DNA of 7,610 nt from Nitrospirota bacterium (GTDB lineage Bacteria; Nitrospirota; UBA9217). Below the pieces are notes generated by a model. That model made no database searches. It saw only the letters and a program-made list of their open reading frames with translations, and was not told where the DNA came from. Location of the stretch: NCBI GenBank assembly GCA_017885365.1, contig JAFNGD010000091.1, forward strand, positions 1 through 7,610, read 5' to 3'. Numbering within the stretch: the stretch's first letter is position 1; each line of letters starts with the position of its first letter. This document shows, one piece after another, positions 1 through 5,788 of this stretch. The position numbers were made by a program, and so were the translations under genes.

Positions 1-519
1 AATCAATACACGATCAGCAGCGCAGCCAGAATGACCGGTTCTGAGCCCCGTCACCTGCCCGGGACCGCCGGACCATTATGCTCAAGCCCCCAGAACATCT
101 ACGTCGACGTCAAGACCAAACCTGCTGAGGTCCACGACATAGGCGGCCACGACCGTTCATACCAGACTCTTAAAGGGAATGATGCAGAAGGGGAATTCGC
201 GCCGCTGGACGACCTGGTACCGGTGGGATTGTCTGGTTACATCCATGGTCCTGATCCTCGAAGAGCGGAAGGAGCATTCGATACTTTACAGCAGATAAAC
301 AGGACCAGGGAAACAGTTATATTTTTTATTCCGATATTGTTGGCTTTGCTTCGTGGCAACAGCATGGCAATGCCGGCGAACTTCGGCATTCTGCTCGTCC
401 GATCTGCAAGGGGCCCTGCTGGAGAGCAGAGGGATGAAGGTATGGGCATTGCTTGGATGGGCCCTGCCGGAGGTTGCCCGTGGACGGATGTCGAGCAGGT
501 ATTGAAAAGGTCTTATTTA
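1..519. other. Gene-free left end, possibly decayed sequence
   Basis: I cannot support a gene here. A 168-codon open frame runs on the plus strand from 31 to 537, but its ATG has no Shine-Dalgarno sequence, its composition is not protein-like, and its last codons and stop lie inside the inverted repeat at 520-613. On the minus strand, short open stretches in different frames follow one another between about 290 and 100 (one ending in PFKSLV, the next reading WYERSWPPMSWTSAG), which could be remnants of a frameshifted gene. I do not recognise a family in either. No RNA gene or terminator was seen. Confidence 0.4.
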
Positions 520-613
520 CTGTCTTTGCGAGCGTAGCGAAGTAGTCTCGCCGTTAAACAGATCAGGTGCTGAGAGATTGCTGCGTCGCACGGATCACTC
601 CTCGCAATGACCA
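520..613. repeat. REP/MITE-like imperfect inverted repeat
   Basis: The left arm (about 522-549) reads TTGCGAG then TAGCGAAGTAGTCTC. The right arm (about 571-613), read on the opposite strand, gives TCATTGCGAGGAG, then GCGACGCAGCAATCTC. The arms pair imperfectly around a loop of about 20 bases. The core TTGCGAGGAGCGAAGCGAC...GCAATCTC is, from memory, a widely dispersed non-coding repeat in Geobacter-like and Nitrospirota genomes; I could not search for it. The element lies between the gene-free left end and the stop codon of the first PilZ gene, about 25 bases away, so it may also act as a 3' hairpin for that transcript. The left arm has lost several bases relative to the right. Confidence 0.7.
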
Positions 614-636
614 TTTGCGACTTTTTCAGCAAACTG

Positions 637-1110
637 CTAGTGTTTCCGGACCTTACCGAGGAACTGCATGATCGTCGATATGACCGCTTCAGGATCGCTA
701 AGACGCTGGTGTGCACGCAGGAGACCTACCTGGCTCTGAACGAACTGCTCTGCCTCGCGGGAGAGAGGGACGAACTCGATTCCCGCCCGATAATGATAAC
801 CGACCTGCCTGCTCCACATCAGCACCCCGCCGCGGTGTCCGCCGACGCGATCACGGAACCACACAAAACCGGGATCGATCTGCTTCTCCGATTCGACCCC
901 AACGCCGTTCATGCTGATGTCTTTCAGGAGGGCGAGTTGGTCCTTCCAGGAGAGGTCCTTGAAGGTAATGATGCACATCGAACAGTCCCGCTGGACGGCC
1001 AGGGGATATCTGCTCGCCTTCCGTAGTTCGTTCCGTTTTTCGATCTCGCTAACGATATCACTGGTTCTCATGGACTGCCTGCCCGCGGATAAGGAAAGTG
1101 GAGTAAGCAT
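637..1110 (-). CDS. PilZ domain protein (cyclic di-GMP binding), copy 1
   Basis: This predicted cytoplasmic protein of 157 residues carries one PilZ domain, the family that binds cyclic di-GMP and transmits the signal to motility, secretion or polysaccharide machinery. Both ligand motifs are visible: RKASR (residues 30-34, the RxxxR motif) and DISMNG (64-69, the DxSxxG motif), followed by the strand-rich core with GVLMWSR (95-101) and YRAGIEF (107-113). A short C-terminal tail of about 40 residues is predicted to be helical. The start is uncertain: the ATG at 1110 has no Shine-Dalgarno sequence, and an internal ATG at 1071 (residue 14, MRTSDIV) would put the RxxxR motif closer to the N-terminus, as in most relatives; its own ribosome site is weak too. 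It is the downstream member of a tandem pair with the PilZ gene at 1218-1643, whose core is strikingly similar. No effector domain is fused, so the partner must be a separate protein. Confidence 0.88.
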   Translation of the reverse strand: MLTPLSLSAGRQSMRTSDIVSEIEKRNELRKASRYPLAVQRDCSMCIITFKDLSWKDQLALLKDISMNGVGVESEKQIDPGFVWFRDRVGGHRGGVLMWSRQVGYHYRAGIEFVPLSREAEQFVQSQVGLLRAHQRLSDPEAVISTIMQFLGKVRKH

Positions 1111-1139
1111 TAACCAATAATAATTCTAGTATACAATAA

Positions 1140-1165
1140 TTCGGCCCCTCTGGAGATGGGCCGTT
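1140..1165 (-). terminator. Possible weak terminator between the PilZ genes
   Basis: CGGCCC (1142-1147) pairs perfectly with GGGCCG (1158-1163) around a 10-base loop. Read on the minus strand, the hairpin is followed by AATTATTGTAT, an A/T-rich but broken U-tract. It lies 55-76 bases after the stop of the upstream PilZ gene and before the start of the downstream one. It may terminate or attenuate the upstream transcript, but the imperfect U-tract keeps the call weak. Confidence 0.35.
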
Positions 1166-1217
1166 CATGAATATTATTGCAACATTCTGTGTAGTCCTGG
1201 GGCTGGCCACTGTCGTG

Positions 1218-1643
1218 TTAGTTGTTGCCGCCGGCAACCTTTTTGACGGACGCAATAATGGCCTCGATGACCTGCAGTGGGTCCTGGAACCGTTCAAGCG
1301 GCAGAGAATGTCTTAGCTGGTCCTGTACGTACAGTTTATCGGTGCGTGACAGCGTTACGAACGTTATTCCTGCCCGATACTGTTCGCCGTTTTTCCTGCT
1401 CCAGGTGAGCACGCCGTACTTGTGGCCTCCCACGCGGTCCTTGAACCAGACAAATCCGGGGTCGATCCGTTCGGACGACTCGATCCCCGCGCCGGTGACA
1501 CTGAGGTCCACGACGCGGACGATGTGGTCCGTTCTCTCGAGACTGTCGCCCGTCACGACGCCCAGGGCGCAGGAACGCAGCGTCCTGCTGAGGTCCCCAG
1601 TCCCTTTCGCCCTTCTCGGTCGATGTGCGGTCCTCCGGACCAT
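1218..1643 (-). CDS. PilZ domain protein (cyclic di-GMP binding), copy 2
   Basis: This is a 141-residue PilZ protein and a paralogue of the gene just downstream at 637-1110. The RxxxR motif is at the extreme N-terminus (RTAHR, residues 4-8) and the DxSxxG motif is DLSVTG (46-51), so cyclic di-GMP binding looks intact. The segment from about residue 60 (DPGFVWFKDRVGGH) through YRAGITFVTLSR (89-100) is nearly the same as in copy 1. The N-terminal linker between the two ligand motifs is eight residues longer and rich in Arg, Gly and Ser. The ATG at 1643 is the only ATG consistent with keeping RxxxR: an in-frame stop lies a short way upstream, and no Shine-Dalgarno sequence is evident, so initiation may be leaderless or weak. 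The methyltransferase is divergently transcribed about 210 bases away. The tandem order suggests local duplication followed by divergence. Confidence 0.87.
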   Translation of the reverse strand: MVRRTAHRPRRAKGTGDLSRTLRSCALGVVTGDSLERTDHIVRVVDLSVTGAGIESSERIDPGFVWFKDRVGGHKYGVLTWSRKNGEQYRAGITFVTLSRTDKLYVQDQLRHSLPLERFQDPLQVIEAIIASVKKVAGGNN

Positions 1644-1841
1644 GCCGTGTGCTGCAATGATGGCCGTACCGTTGAATGGTTTATATTAAAAATGGCGCAG
1701 GAGTGAAGAAAATTCGTCTCCGCTCCCGGCTCGCGCCAATCGTCCTGGCAAAACGGTCCCGGAAAAAGAAACGTGGCCGTTGCCGTTCTTCATCTCCCTT
1801 TCTTTTCCTCCTCTTCTATGCTATTCTCGGCCTATGCACGA

Positions 1842-1847
1842 GGGAGG
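1842..1847 (+). promoter_or_regulatory. Ribosome binding site deciding the methyltransferase start
   Basis: GGGAGG lies 3 bases before a GTG at 1851 and 6 bases before a second GTG at 1854. Only the second spacing is normal, which argues for initiation at 1854 rather than at the far upstream in-frame GTG (1773) or the ATG at 1818, neither of which has such a site. Confidence 0.6.
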
Positions 1848-1853
1848 TCCGTG

Positions 1854-2429
1854 GTGAGATCGTTCAAAAACGTGCTCCTCCGGAAAGACCGCGTCTGCCC
1901 GTGGTGGCTTGCCTACACCTTTGACAACCCCCTGCGCCGTTTCCTGCACGACCCCACGGCACTGCTTGCCCCCCACGTCCGCGAAGGGATGACCGTGGCG
2001 GACATCGGGTGCGGAATGGGGTACTTTTCGATCGCTCTGGCCGCCCTGGTGGGCGATGCCGGTACGGTCATCGCTGTGGACGTCCAGCAGGAGATGCTTG
2101 ATAGAACACGGAGGCGGGCCGAGCAGGCGGGTGTGGCCGGGCGCATCAGACCCGTGCTCGCGGCGCGGGACGACCTCGGGTTCAGGGGACCGGTGGATTT
2201 CGTCCTGGCGTTCTGGATGGCGCATGAGGTTGAGGACACCCCGAGGTTCTTCGACCAGGTCTTCTCGATCCTGAAGCAGCAGGGAACGATGCTCATTGCC
2301 GAGCCGAAAATGCATGTGGGCCGGCGAAGGTTCATGGAGATCGTGCAGGCGGCCCACGACGCCGGGTTCAGGGACAGTGGTGCTCCGACCGTCCGGTTCA
2401 GCAGGGCGGCACTTTTGGAAAGGAGCTGA
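1854..2429 (+). CDS. Class I SAM-dependent methyltransferase
   Basis: This protein of about 191 residues transfers a methyl group from S-adenosylmethionine to an unknown substrate and is probably cytoplasmic. The Rossmann-type fold is readable in order: motif I VADIGCGMG (residues 48-56), which binds SAM; the acidic residue at the end of strand two, VIAVD (72-76), which normally contacts the ribose; the strand-four region VDFVLAFWMAHEVED (114-128); then FSILKQQGTMLIAEP (137-151). The N-terminal 45 residues carry an unusual CPWW motif (15-18). I chose GTG 1854 over the longer frame from 1773 because of the GGGAGG ribosome site and because the extra N-terminal residues look like translated untranslated sequence. 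The stop is separated by two bases from the start of the next gene, which points to an operon with the hypothetical and PAS genes. The C-terminus has no recognisable substrate-recognition domain, so specificity (small molecule or protein) cannot be assigned. Confidence 0.85.
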   Translation: MRSFKNVLLRKDRVCPWWLAYTFDNPLRRFLHDPTALLAPHVREGMTVADIGCGMGYFSIALAALVGDAGTVIAVDVQQEMLDRTRRRAEQAGVAGRIRPVLAARDDLGFRGPVDFVLAFWMAHEVEDTPRFFDQVFSILKQQGTMLIAEPKMHVGRRRFMEIVQAAHDAGFRDSGAPTVRFSRAALLERS

Positions 2430-2431
2430 TC

Positions 2432-2797
2432 ATGGATACGAAGAGGCCGAGTACTGAAAAACTGGCGTTCAAAACCGCCGAGCTGGATAGTGCTCTGAAT
2501 GACGCAGGATTCCTGCTGGCATACTCGGACCCCGAAGCTTCCCGGGACTTCGGGTATCGGGCGCGGTATATCCGGGGAAAGAGCACCCTGTTCCCGCTCC
2601 TGAACGCCAATCTGGAATACTACATCGCGTCAAAGGCCTTCAGTCTGAAGATCAGCGCGACCGATGAAATGGAAAACCAGGTCTATTATTTTCTCGCCAA
2701 GAACTACCACGGCGACATCAAGGAGCTCCTGGACCGGTATTTCGATTCCGTGCGAAGAGGGGTGCCGTTCAAGCTTGAGGAGAAGAAGGCTCCGTGA
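2432..2797 (+). CDS. Hypothetical protein, 121 residues
   Basis: I do not recognise this family. The ATG follows the methyltransferase stop by two bases and has a well-placed AAAGGAG seven bases upstream, so translation looks real and coupled. The protein has no signal peptide or transmembrane segment. It has a soluble mixed composition: charged helical stretches at the N-terminus (residues 1-25) and C-terminus (KELLDRYFDSVRRG), and a central basic-aromatic part (about 40-70, with GYRARYIRGKSTLF and YYIASKAFSLKI). It contains no cysteine and no obvious catalytic motif. The tight packing with the methyltransferase upstream and the PAS gene 31 bases downstream suggests one transcript, but gives no function. 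Confidence 0.8.
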   Translation: MDTKRPSTEKLAFKTAELDSALNDAGFLLAYSDPEASRDFGYRARYIRGKSTLFPLLNANLEYYIASKAFSLKISATDEMENQVYYFLAKNYHGDIKELLDRYFDSVRRGVPFKLEEKKAP

Positions 2798-2828
2798 CCG
2801 ACGTGCATCGGGCTTCGGAAAGGAACGT

Positions 2829-3356
2829 ATGAAACGGGTATGCGCATGGTGTAATAAGGACATGGGCGCCGTCGAGGGCAGTACCCTCCCCGATACGGAG
2901 ATCTCCCACGGCATCTGCGGAAGCTGCCTCGACAACTTCGAGTTTCAGCAAGGAGTGCCGTTCCAGAGGTATATCGACAGCCTCCCCCTCCCGGTCCTTG
3001 TGGTCGACCGGCATGCGGTGATCAAGGCAGTGAACCGCAGGGCCTGCGAAACGCTGAGCAAGGATCCGCTGGAGATCGTTCAGCACCTGGGCGGCAATGT
3101 GTTCGAGTGCGCACACGCCCGGCTGCCGGAAGGATGTGGCAACACGGTCCACTGCTCGGGATGCGTGATCCGGCGGTCAGTCACCAGGACCTTCGAGACC
3201 GGCGAGCCGCAGACCCGCGTTCCCGCGGTGCTGCGCCGGGGAGGCAAGGGCCCGCCCCGGGACATCGCGCTTACCATCACGACGGTGAGGTCCGGGGACG
3301 TGGTCATGCTGCGGGTGGACTCCGAGGAAGGCCCCCCTGCCTCGGCGATAGTATAG
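2829..3356 (+). CDS. Cysteine-rich PAS domain protein
   Basis: This soluble 175-residue protein looks like a stand-alone sensor without an output domain. The N-terminus has two CxxC pairs, CAWC (residues 5-8) and CGSC (30-33), forming a likely zinc-ribbon-type site. A PAS-like segment follows (about 45-75, LPLPVLVVDRHAVIKAVN). Next is a second cysteine cluster at C94, C103, C109 and C112 (C-x8-C-x5-C-x2-C), within ECAHARLPEGCG and HCSGCVIRRSV. That arrangement recurs, from memory, in PAS proteins of deltaproteobacteria and Nitrospirota and could hold a metal or Fe-S centre or form a redox switch; this is inference. The ATG at 2829 is preceded by AAAGGA with good spacing, and longer in-frame starts lie inside the previous gene. 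No kinase, GGDEF or helix-turn-helix domain is fused, so the signal must pass to a partner. Confidence 0.82.
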   Translation: MKRVCAWCNKDMGAVEGSTLPDTEISHGICGSCLDNFEFQQGVPFQRYIDSLPLPVLVVDRHAVIKAVNRRACETLSKDPLEIVQHLGGNVFECAHARLPEGCGNTVHCSGCVIRRSVTRTFETGEPQTRVPAVLRRGGKGPPRDIALTITTVRSGDVVMLRVDSEEGPPASAIV

Positions 3357-3451
3357 CCTTGACCGCCGGCGAAGGAATCGGTATAACCAGAAGGGTGTCA
3401 AAACCCGATAGAGAGGACCGCCCGCATAGATTCATGCTCCGCAGCTCGGTC

Positions 3452-3859
3452 ATGAAGCATTACCACGTCGCGTGCGCGATACTAGAACAGGAAGGCAACG
3501 TGCTTGCCACGCAGAGAAGCGCGTCCATGAGCCTGCCGCTGAAGTGGGAATTTCCCGGCGGCAAGATCCAGGAGGGGGAAAGCGTTGCCGAATGCCTGAA
3601 GCGGGAGCTGCATGAGGAGCTGGGAATCGCGGTTGCCGTCGGAACTCCGCTCCCTCCAACGACCCACCGATATCCGGTATTTACCGTGACCTTGTACCCG
3701 TTCCGGTGCAGCATTGTTGGAGGAGACATCACACTCCATGAACACGCGGCCCTTGCCTGGCTGCCGCCTGAAGAGCTGCATACCCTTGATTGGGCCGAAG
3801 CGGACCTGCCGGTGATCGACCAGTACCGGAAATCGCTTCGCGCGCAGACAGGCCAGTAG
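3452..3859 (+). CDS. MutT-type Nudix hydrolase (8-oxo-dGTP/NTP pyrophosphohydrolase)
   Basis: Proteins of this family hydrolyse oxidised or non-canonical nucleoside triphosphates to the monophosphate and pyrophosphate, protecting DNA synthesis from 8-oxo-dGTP or related substrates; the homologues closest in feel are MutT and the CTP pyrophosphohydrolase NudG. The 135-residue length is typical. The Nudix box GX5EX7REUXEEXGU is perfect: G37, E43, R51-E52, E55-E56 and G58 with I59, preceded by KWEFPGGK (31-38). The N-terminal beta strand reads HVACAILEQEGNVLATQR, with the conserved QR pair (21-22). I chose ATG 3452 because relatives begin with MKH or similar immediately before this strand; an in-frame ATG at 3434 would add six residues. 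Neither start has a strong ribosome site. The gene follows the PAS gene after 95 bases and is probably transcribed separately or by read-through. Exact substrate is not determinable from sequence. Confidence 0.92.
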   Translation: MKHYHVACAILEQEGNVLATQRSASMSLPLKWEFPGGKIQEGESVAECLKRELHEELGIAVAVGTPLPPTTHRYPVFTVTLYPFRCSIVGGDITLHEHAALAWLPPEELHTLDWAEADLPVIDQYRKSLRAQTGQ

Positions 3860-3940
3860 CGCCATCTTCCGATCAGCATTCTTCCTCTCGGTTTTTTCAA
3901 CCTTCCGTGGTATTATTTTGAATGAGGTAACTTCATCTTC

Positions 3941-3945
3941 AGGAG
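3941..3945 (+). promoter_or_regulatory. Ribosome binding site deciding the SEC-C gene start
   Basis: AGGAG lies five bases before the ATG at 3951. This favours 3951 over the in-frame TTG at 3918, which lacks a ribosome site and would add eleven uninformative residues. Confidence 0.7.
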
Positions 3946-3950
3946 ACGTA

Positions 3951-4136
3951 ATGAAACTGCTTGATCGGGTGATGAGCGCGTTTGCCGGGAAGGACTCGGA
4001 AGCCCCGGCCGCAAAGCCGGGCAGGAACGACCCGTGCTGGTGTGGAAGTGGGGCAAAGTACAAAAAATGCCACCTCCCCGAGGACGAGAAAAAGTCCGCG
4101 GCAAAGGCCTGCAGCCTCAACTGCGGGCCGGCATGA
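3951..4136 (+). CDS. SEC-C zinc-binding motif mini-protein
   Basis: This 61-residue protein is little more than a SEC-C motif. The motif lies at residues 25-41, RNDPCWCGSGAKYKKCH, with C29, C31, C40 and H41 as the zinc ligands. The same motif ends the SecA translocase, where it helps bind SecB and ribosomes, and it occurs in many small proteins of unknown role (the YchJ/UPF0225 type and others). Usual versions read DPCPCGSG; here Trp replaces the Pro between the first two cysteines. A basic and acidic helix precedes it (MKLLDRVMSAFAGKD), and two further cysteines (C54, C58) follow. The protein might modulate translocation or act as a metal-binding adaptor, but I cannot assign a partner. It sits 91 bases after the Nudix gene and 87 bases before the BFD-like gene, on the same strand. 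Confidence 0.85.
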   Translation: MKLLDRVMSAFAGKDSEAPAAKPGRNDPCWCGSGAKYKKCHLPEDEKKSAAKACSLNCGPA

Positions 4137-4145
4137 GGCACGAAG

Positions 4146-4164
4146 TGAGCTGGGGGCCAGCTCA
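4146..4164 (+). other. Perfect 8-bp hairpin after the SEC-C gene
   Basis: TGAGCTGG (4146-4153) pairs perfectly with CCAGCTCA (4157-4164) around a 3-base GGG loop, ten bases after the SEC-C stop. There is no U-tract on either strand (the plus side reads TCGAAAAATAACG), so it is not a canonical intrinsic terminator. It could stabilise the upstream mRNA 3' end or be processed between the SEC-C and BFD-like genes. Confidence 0.4.
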
Positions 4165-4223
4165 TCGAAAAATAACGTCCGGCAGGCGGCGCTGCTCCCG
4201 ACCTGCGGCTGCGGAATGAAGCG

Positions 4224-4460
4224 ATGGATAGAACACGGAAAGAGCAGGAGATTATCGAAGGCCTCAAGCCGGTCTGCATCTGCAAGGGGATCAGGAAGCG
4301 CGTGTTCCTGGAGAAGATCAAGGCTGGGATGACCACGGTCGAAGAACTGCAGCGAGTGACCGGCGCGGGGAGCGGTCCCTGCAAGGGGGAGCGCTGTACG
4401 CCCCGCATCCTTGGATGCTTGCGGGAGCAGGGCTGCATCCCGGACCGGCCAGATCAGTGA
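4224..4460 (+). CDS. BFD-like [2Fe-2S]-binding protein
   Basis: This 78-residue protein is a single BFD-like domain, the fold of bacterioferritin-associated ferredoxin, which carries a [2Fe-2S] cluster and passes electrons (for example in iron release or as a partner of flavin oxidoreductases). Visible ligands: C18 and C20 in VCICKGI, then 32 residues later C53 and C58 within TGAGSGPCKGERC. The last pair is spaced CX4C rather than the CX2C of classical Bfd; the GPCxGxxC form is also found at the end of glycerol-3-phosphate dehydrogenases and dehydrogenase-associated BFD domains. The helical segment between (VFLEKIKAGMTTVEELQRVTG) is typical of the family. C65 is extra. The ATG at 4224 has only a weak ribosome site, but nothing longer is in frame. 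No oxidoreductase lies beside it in the window, so the redox partner is unknown. Confidence 0.85.
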   Translation: MDRTRKEQEIIEGLKPVCICKGIRKRVFLEKIKAGMTTVEELQRVTGAGSGPCKGERCTPRILGCLREQGCIPDRPDQ

Positions 4461-4898
4461 CCTTTCCGTAGAGAGGAACGCTGTTGTTTTGGAGCGAGTC
4501 TGATCCGTCGTGTGAACGGAATCTTGCTGAGCAGCATTCCTTCTGACTCTTGAATCTCCCTGCAGCAAGCTGCAGGGAATCTTCGATCCTCAAGGCAGTT
4601 AAGGCATGCTAATCGCTCGCTAATTCCGTAGTAAGTTACGGGGAAAGTGCTTGCTCCTGGATTCAAGTACATCTTCCAATCCAGTCCAAGATGACATCTG
4701 ACGATAATATTTTAACCTGTTAATAAGCATGGTGATGCGCAATTGGATTTCGTTGGCTACAAGAATGCACTGACAATTGATAGGCAAGAAGTGCAGAATC
4801 CCGGTTGAAAATTACACATGAACGCTCAACAACAGGAACCACAAGAACGATTAAAGCTAACTCTTCATCTAGTACAATAACTGGTGGAAGGTCAGGCT
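4461..4898. other. Gene-free intergenic region
   Basis: No supportable gene lies between the BFD-like stop and the terminator of the barrel gene. The first part (to about 4680) contains the palindromic hairpin at 4557-4578 and an open frame on the minus strand (4454-4672). That frame overlaps the end of the BFD-like gene and is not convincing as a protein; it may be a fragment of a dispersed repeat or insertion-sequence margin. The second part (about 4685-4898) is more AT-rich, and I see no coding or RNA structure in it. Confidence 0.5.
4557..4578. repeat. Perfect palindromic hairpin
   Basis: TCCCTGCAGC (4557-4566) and GCTGCAGGGA (4569-4578) are exact reverse complements separated by AA, giving a strong hairpin. 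It is flanked by GAATC on the left and ATCTTC on the right. It has no U-tract on either strand, so it is unlikely to be a simple terminator even though it lies about 100 bases past the BFD-like gene. I have an impression that this hairpin recurs in environmental bacterial genomes beside transposable elements, but I could not check that. Confidence 0.5.
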
Positions 4899-4927
4899 CA
4901 AAAATAAGGCAGCCCGAAGGCTGCCTC
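4899..4927 (-). terminator. Intrinsic terminator of the outer-membrane protein gene
   Basis: AGGCAGCC (4907-4914) and GGCTGCCT (4919-4926) form a perfect 8-bp stem with a stable CGAA/TTCG tetraloop. On the minus strand the stem is followed directly by TTATTTTTG. It lies 27 bases after the stop of the barrel gene at 4954, a canonical position. Confidence 0.9.
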
Positions 4928-4953
4928 GAATACGTCCTGACGTTGTGCTTCCC

Positions 4954-5676
4954 TTAGAACCGGTAGTTCAAAGCAAATATCACGCCTGAATAAGTGTCCG
5001 TCGTGGTGCCGCCTGCATTATCATCTCCAGAAAACGATTGCACCTTGTAACCTAAATTTGCGGAGAACGACTCGGCAAAGGCAAAGGAGACGCCAGCCTC
5101 CAGGGATGCACCGGTGAGATCTGTCGTATCGGATGAGCCGTCGGCAGCAGAAGTAAACTTCGACTTCATAAACATAATCGCGAGATTCCCGTACAGAGCA
5201 ATTGTCTCGTTCAACGGGATGTTCCCGACGATGCCGATGCCGGGCCCGGTGATGTCCCAATCTGCCAGTTTGGAGTTATTGAGACCTAAAGGCTTGTAGG
5301 TGTATTTCGCATCGTTACTGATCGATTTGTACCCGAAAAACATCCCGAATTGGGGCGTGAACATATAGCCGGCAAACAGATCGAGGTCGCTCCGTGAAAT
5401 CGTGAGCTTGTCCCCGTTTAAGACAAAATCATTGGTTTCATAATCCTGGGTCGTCACCAGATAGGACCCACCGACAAACCAATTGTTGCTGAACCGGACA
5501 TTGAGCGTCGGCCCCACCATCAAAGACGAACCGAAGTCAAAGGTCGTGTCATTCTTCTCTTCCCACTTATTCTGCCAGGCCTTGACTCCCACAGTCACCT
5601 TTGTATCATCTGCAAATGCTGTGCTTGTGAACATCACCATCAGCGACGCCACTAAAACCATCGATAGTTTCTTCAT
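4954..5676 (-). CDS. Outer-membrane beta-barrel protein
   Basis: This 240-residue protein is predicted to be exported by Sec and inserted in the outer membrane. Evidence: a textbook signal peptide (MKKLSMVLVASLMVMF..., cleavage after AFA at residue 22, before DDTK), alternating hydrophobic strands throughout (for example LDLFAGYMFTPQFGMFFGYKS, about 98-118, and SFSANLGYKVQSF), polar and Gly/Asn/Asp-rich loops between them, and a C-terminal strand GVIFALNYRF ending in Phe, the signal recognised by the BAM machinery. The size suits an 8- to 10-stranded barrel of the OmpW/OmpA-barrel type; there is no OmpA peptidoglycan domain. A strong GAGGAGG lies seven bases before the ATG at 5676. It sits 112 bases downstream of the CsgG-like gene on the same strand and ends at the terminator at 4899-4927. 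Function (adhesion, pore or structural) cannot be read from the sequence. Confidence 0.88.
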   Translation of the reverse strand: MKKLSMVLVASLMVMFTSTAFADDTKVTVGVKAWQNKWEEKNDTTFDFGSSLMVGPTLNVRFSNNWFVGGSYLVTTQDYETNDFVLNGDKLTISRSDLDLFAGYMFTPQFGMFFGYKSISNDAKYTYKPLGLNNSKLADWDITGPGIGIVGNIPLNETIALYGNLAIMFMKSKFTSAADGSSDTTDLTGASLEAGVSFAFAESFSANLGYKVQSFSGDDNAGGTTTDTYSGVIFALNYRF

Positions 5677-5788
5677 CTTGCAGCCTCCTCTCAGACGTAT
5701 TTTAATCGCTTTTACTAAAGTATGTTATCGTTATAGGAATGAGATAATAAGCTTCCTCACCTCCTTCCGTCTCTACACGATAATCACG

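Noticed and set aside
31..537. 168-codon plus-strand open frame
   Set aside because: No ribosome site, unprotein-like composition, and its stop and final codons come from the inverted repeat at 520-613.
1222..1706. Plus-strand open frames across the second PilZ gene
   Set aside because: Antisense shadows of a gene with intact PilZ motifs.
3482..4568. Long minus-strand open frames (3482-4438 and 3939-4568)
   Set aside because: They are antisense to the Nudix, SEC-C and BFD-like genes, which have clear family motifs; the open frames follow from GC-rich codon use.
4454..4672. 72-codon minus-strand frame
   Set aside because: It overlaps the 3' end of the BFD-like gene, includes the palindromic hairpin, and has no ribosome site; more likely repeat-derived sequence than a gene.
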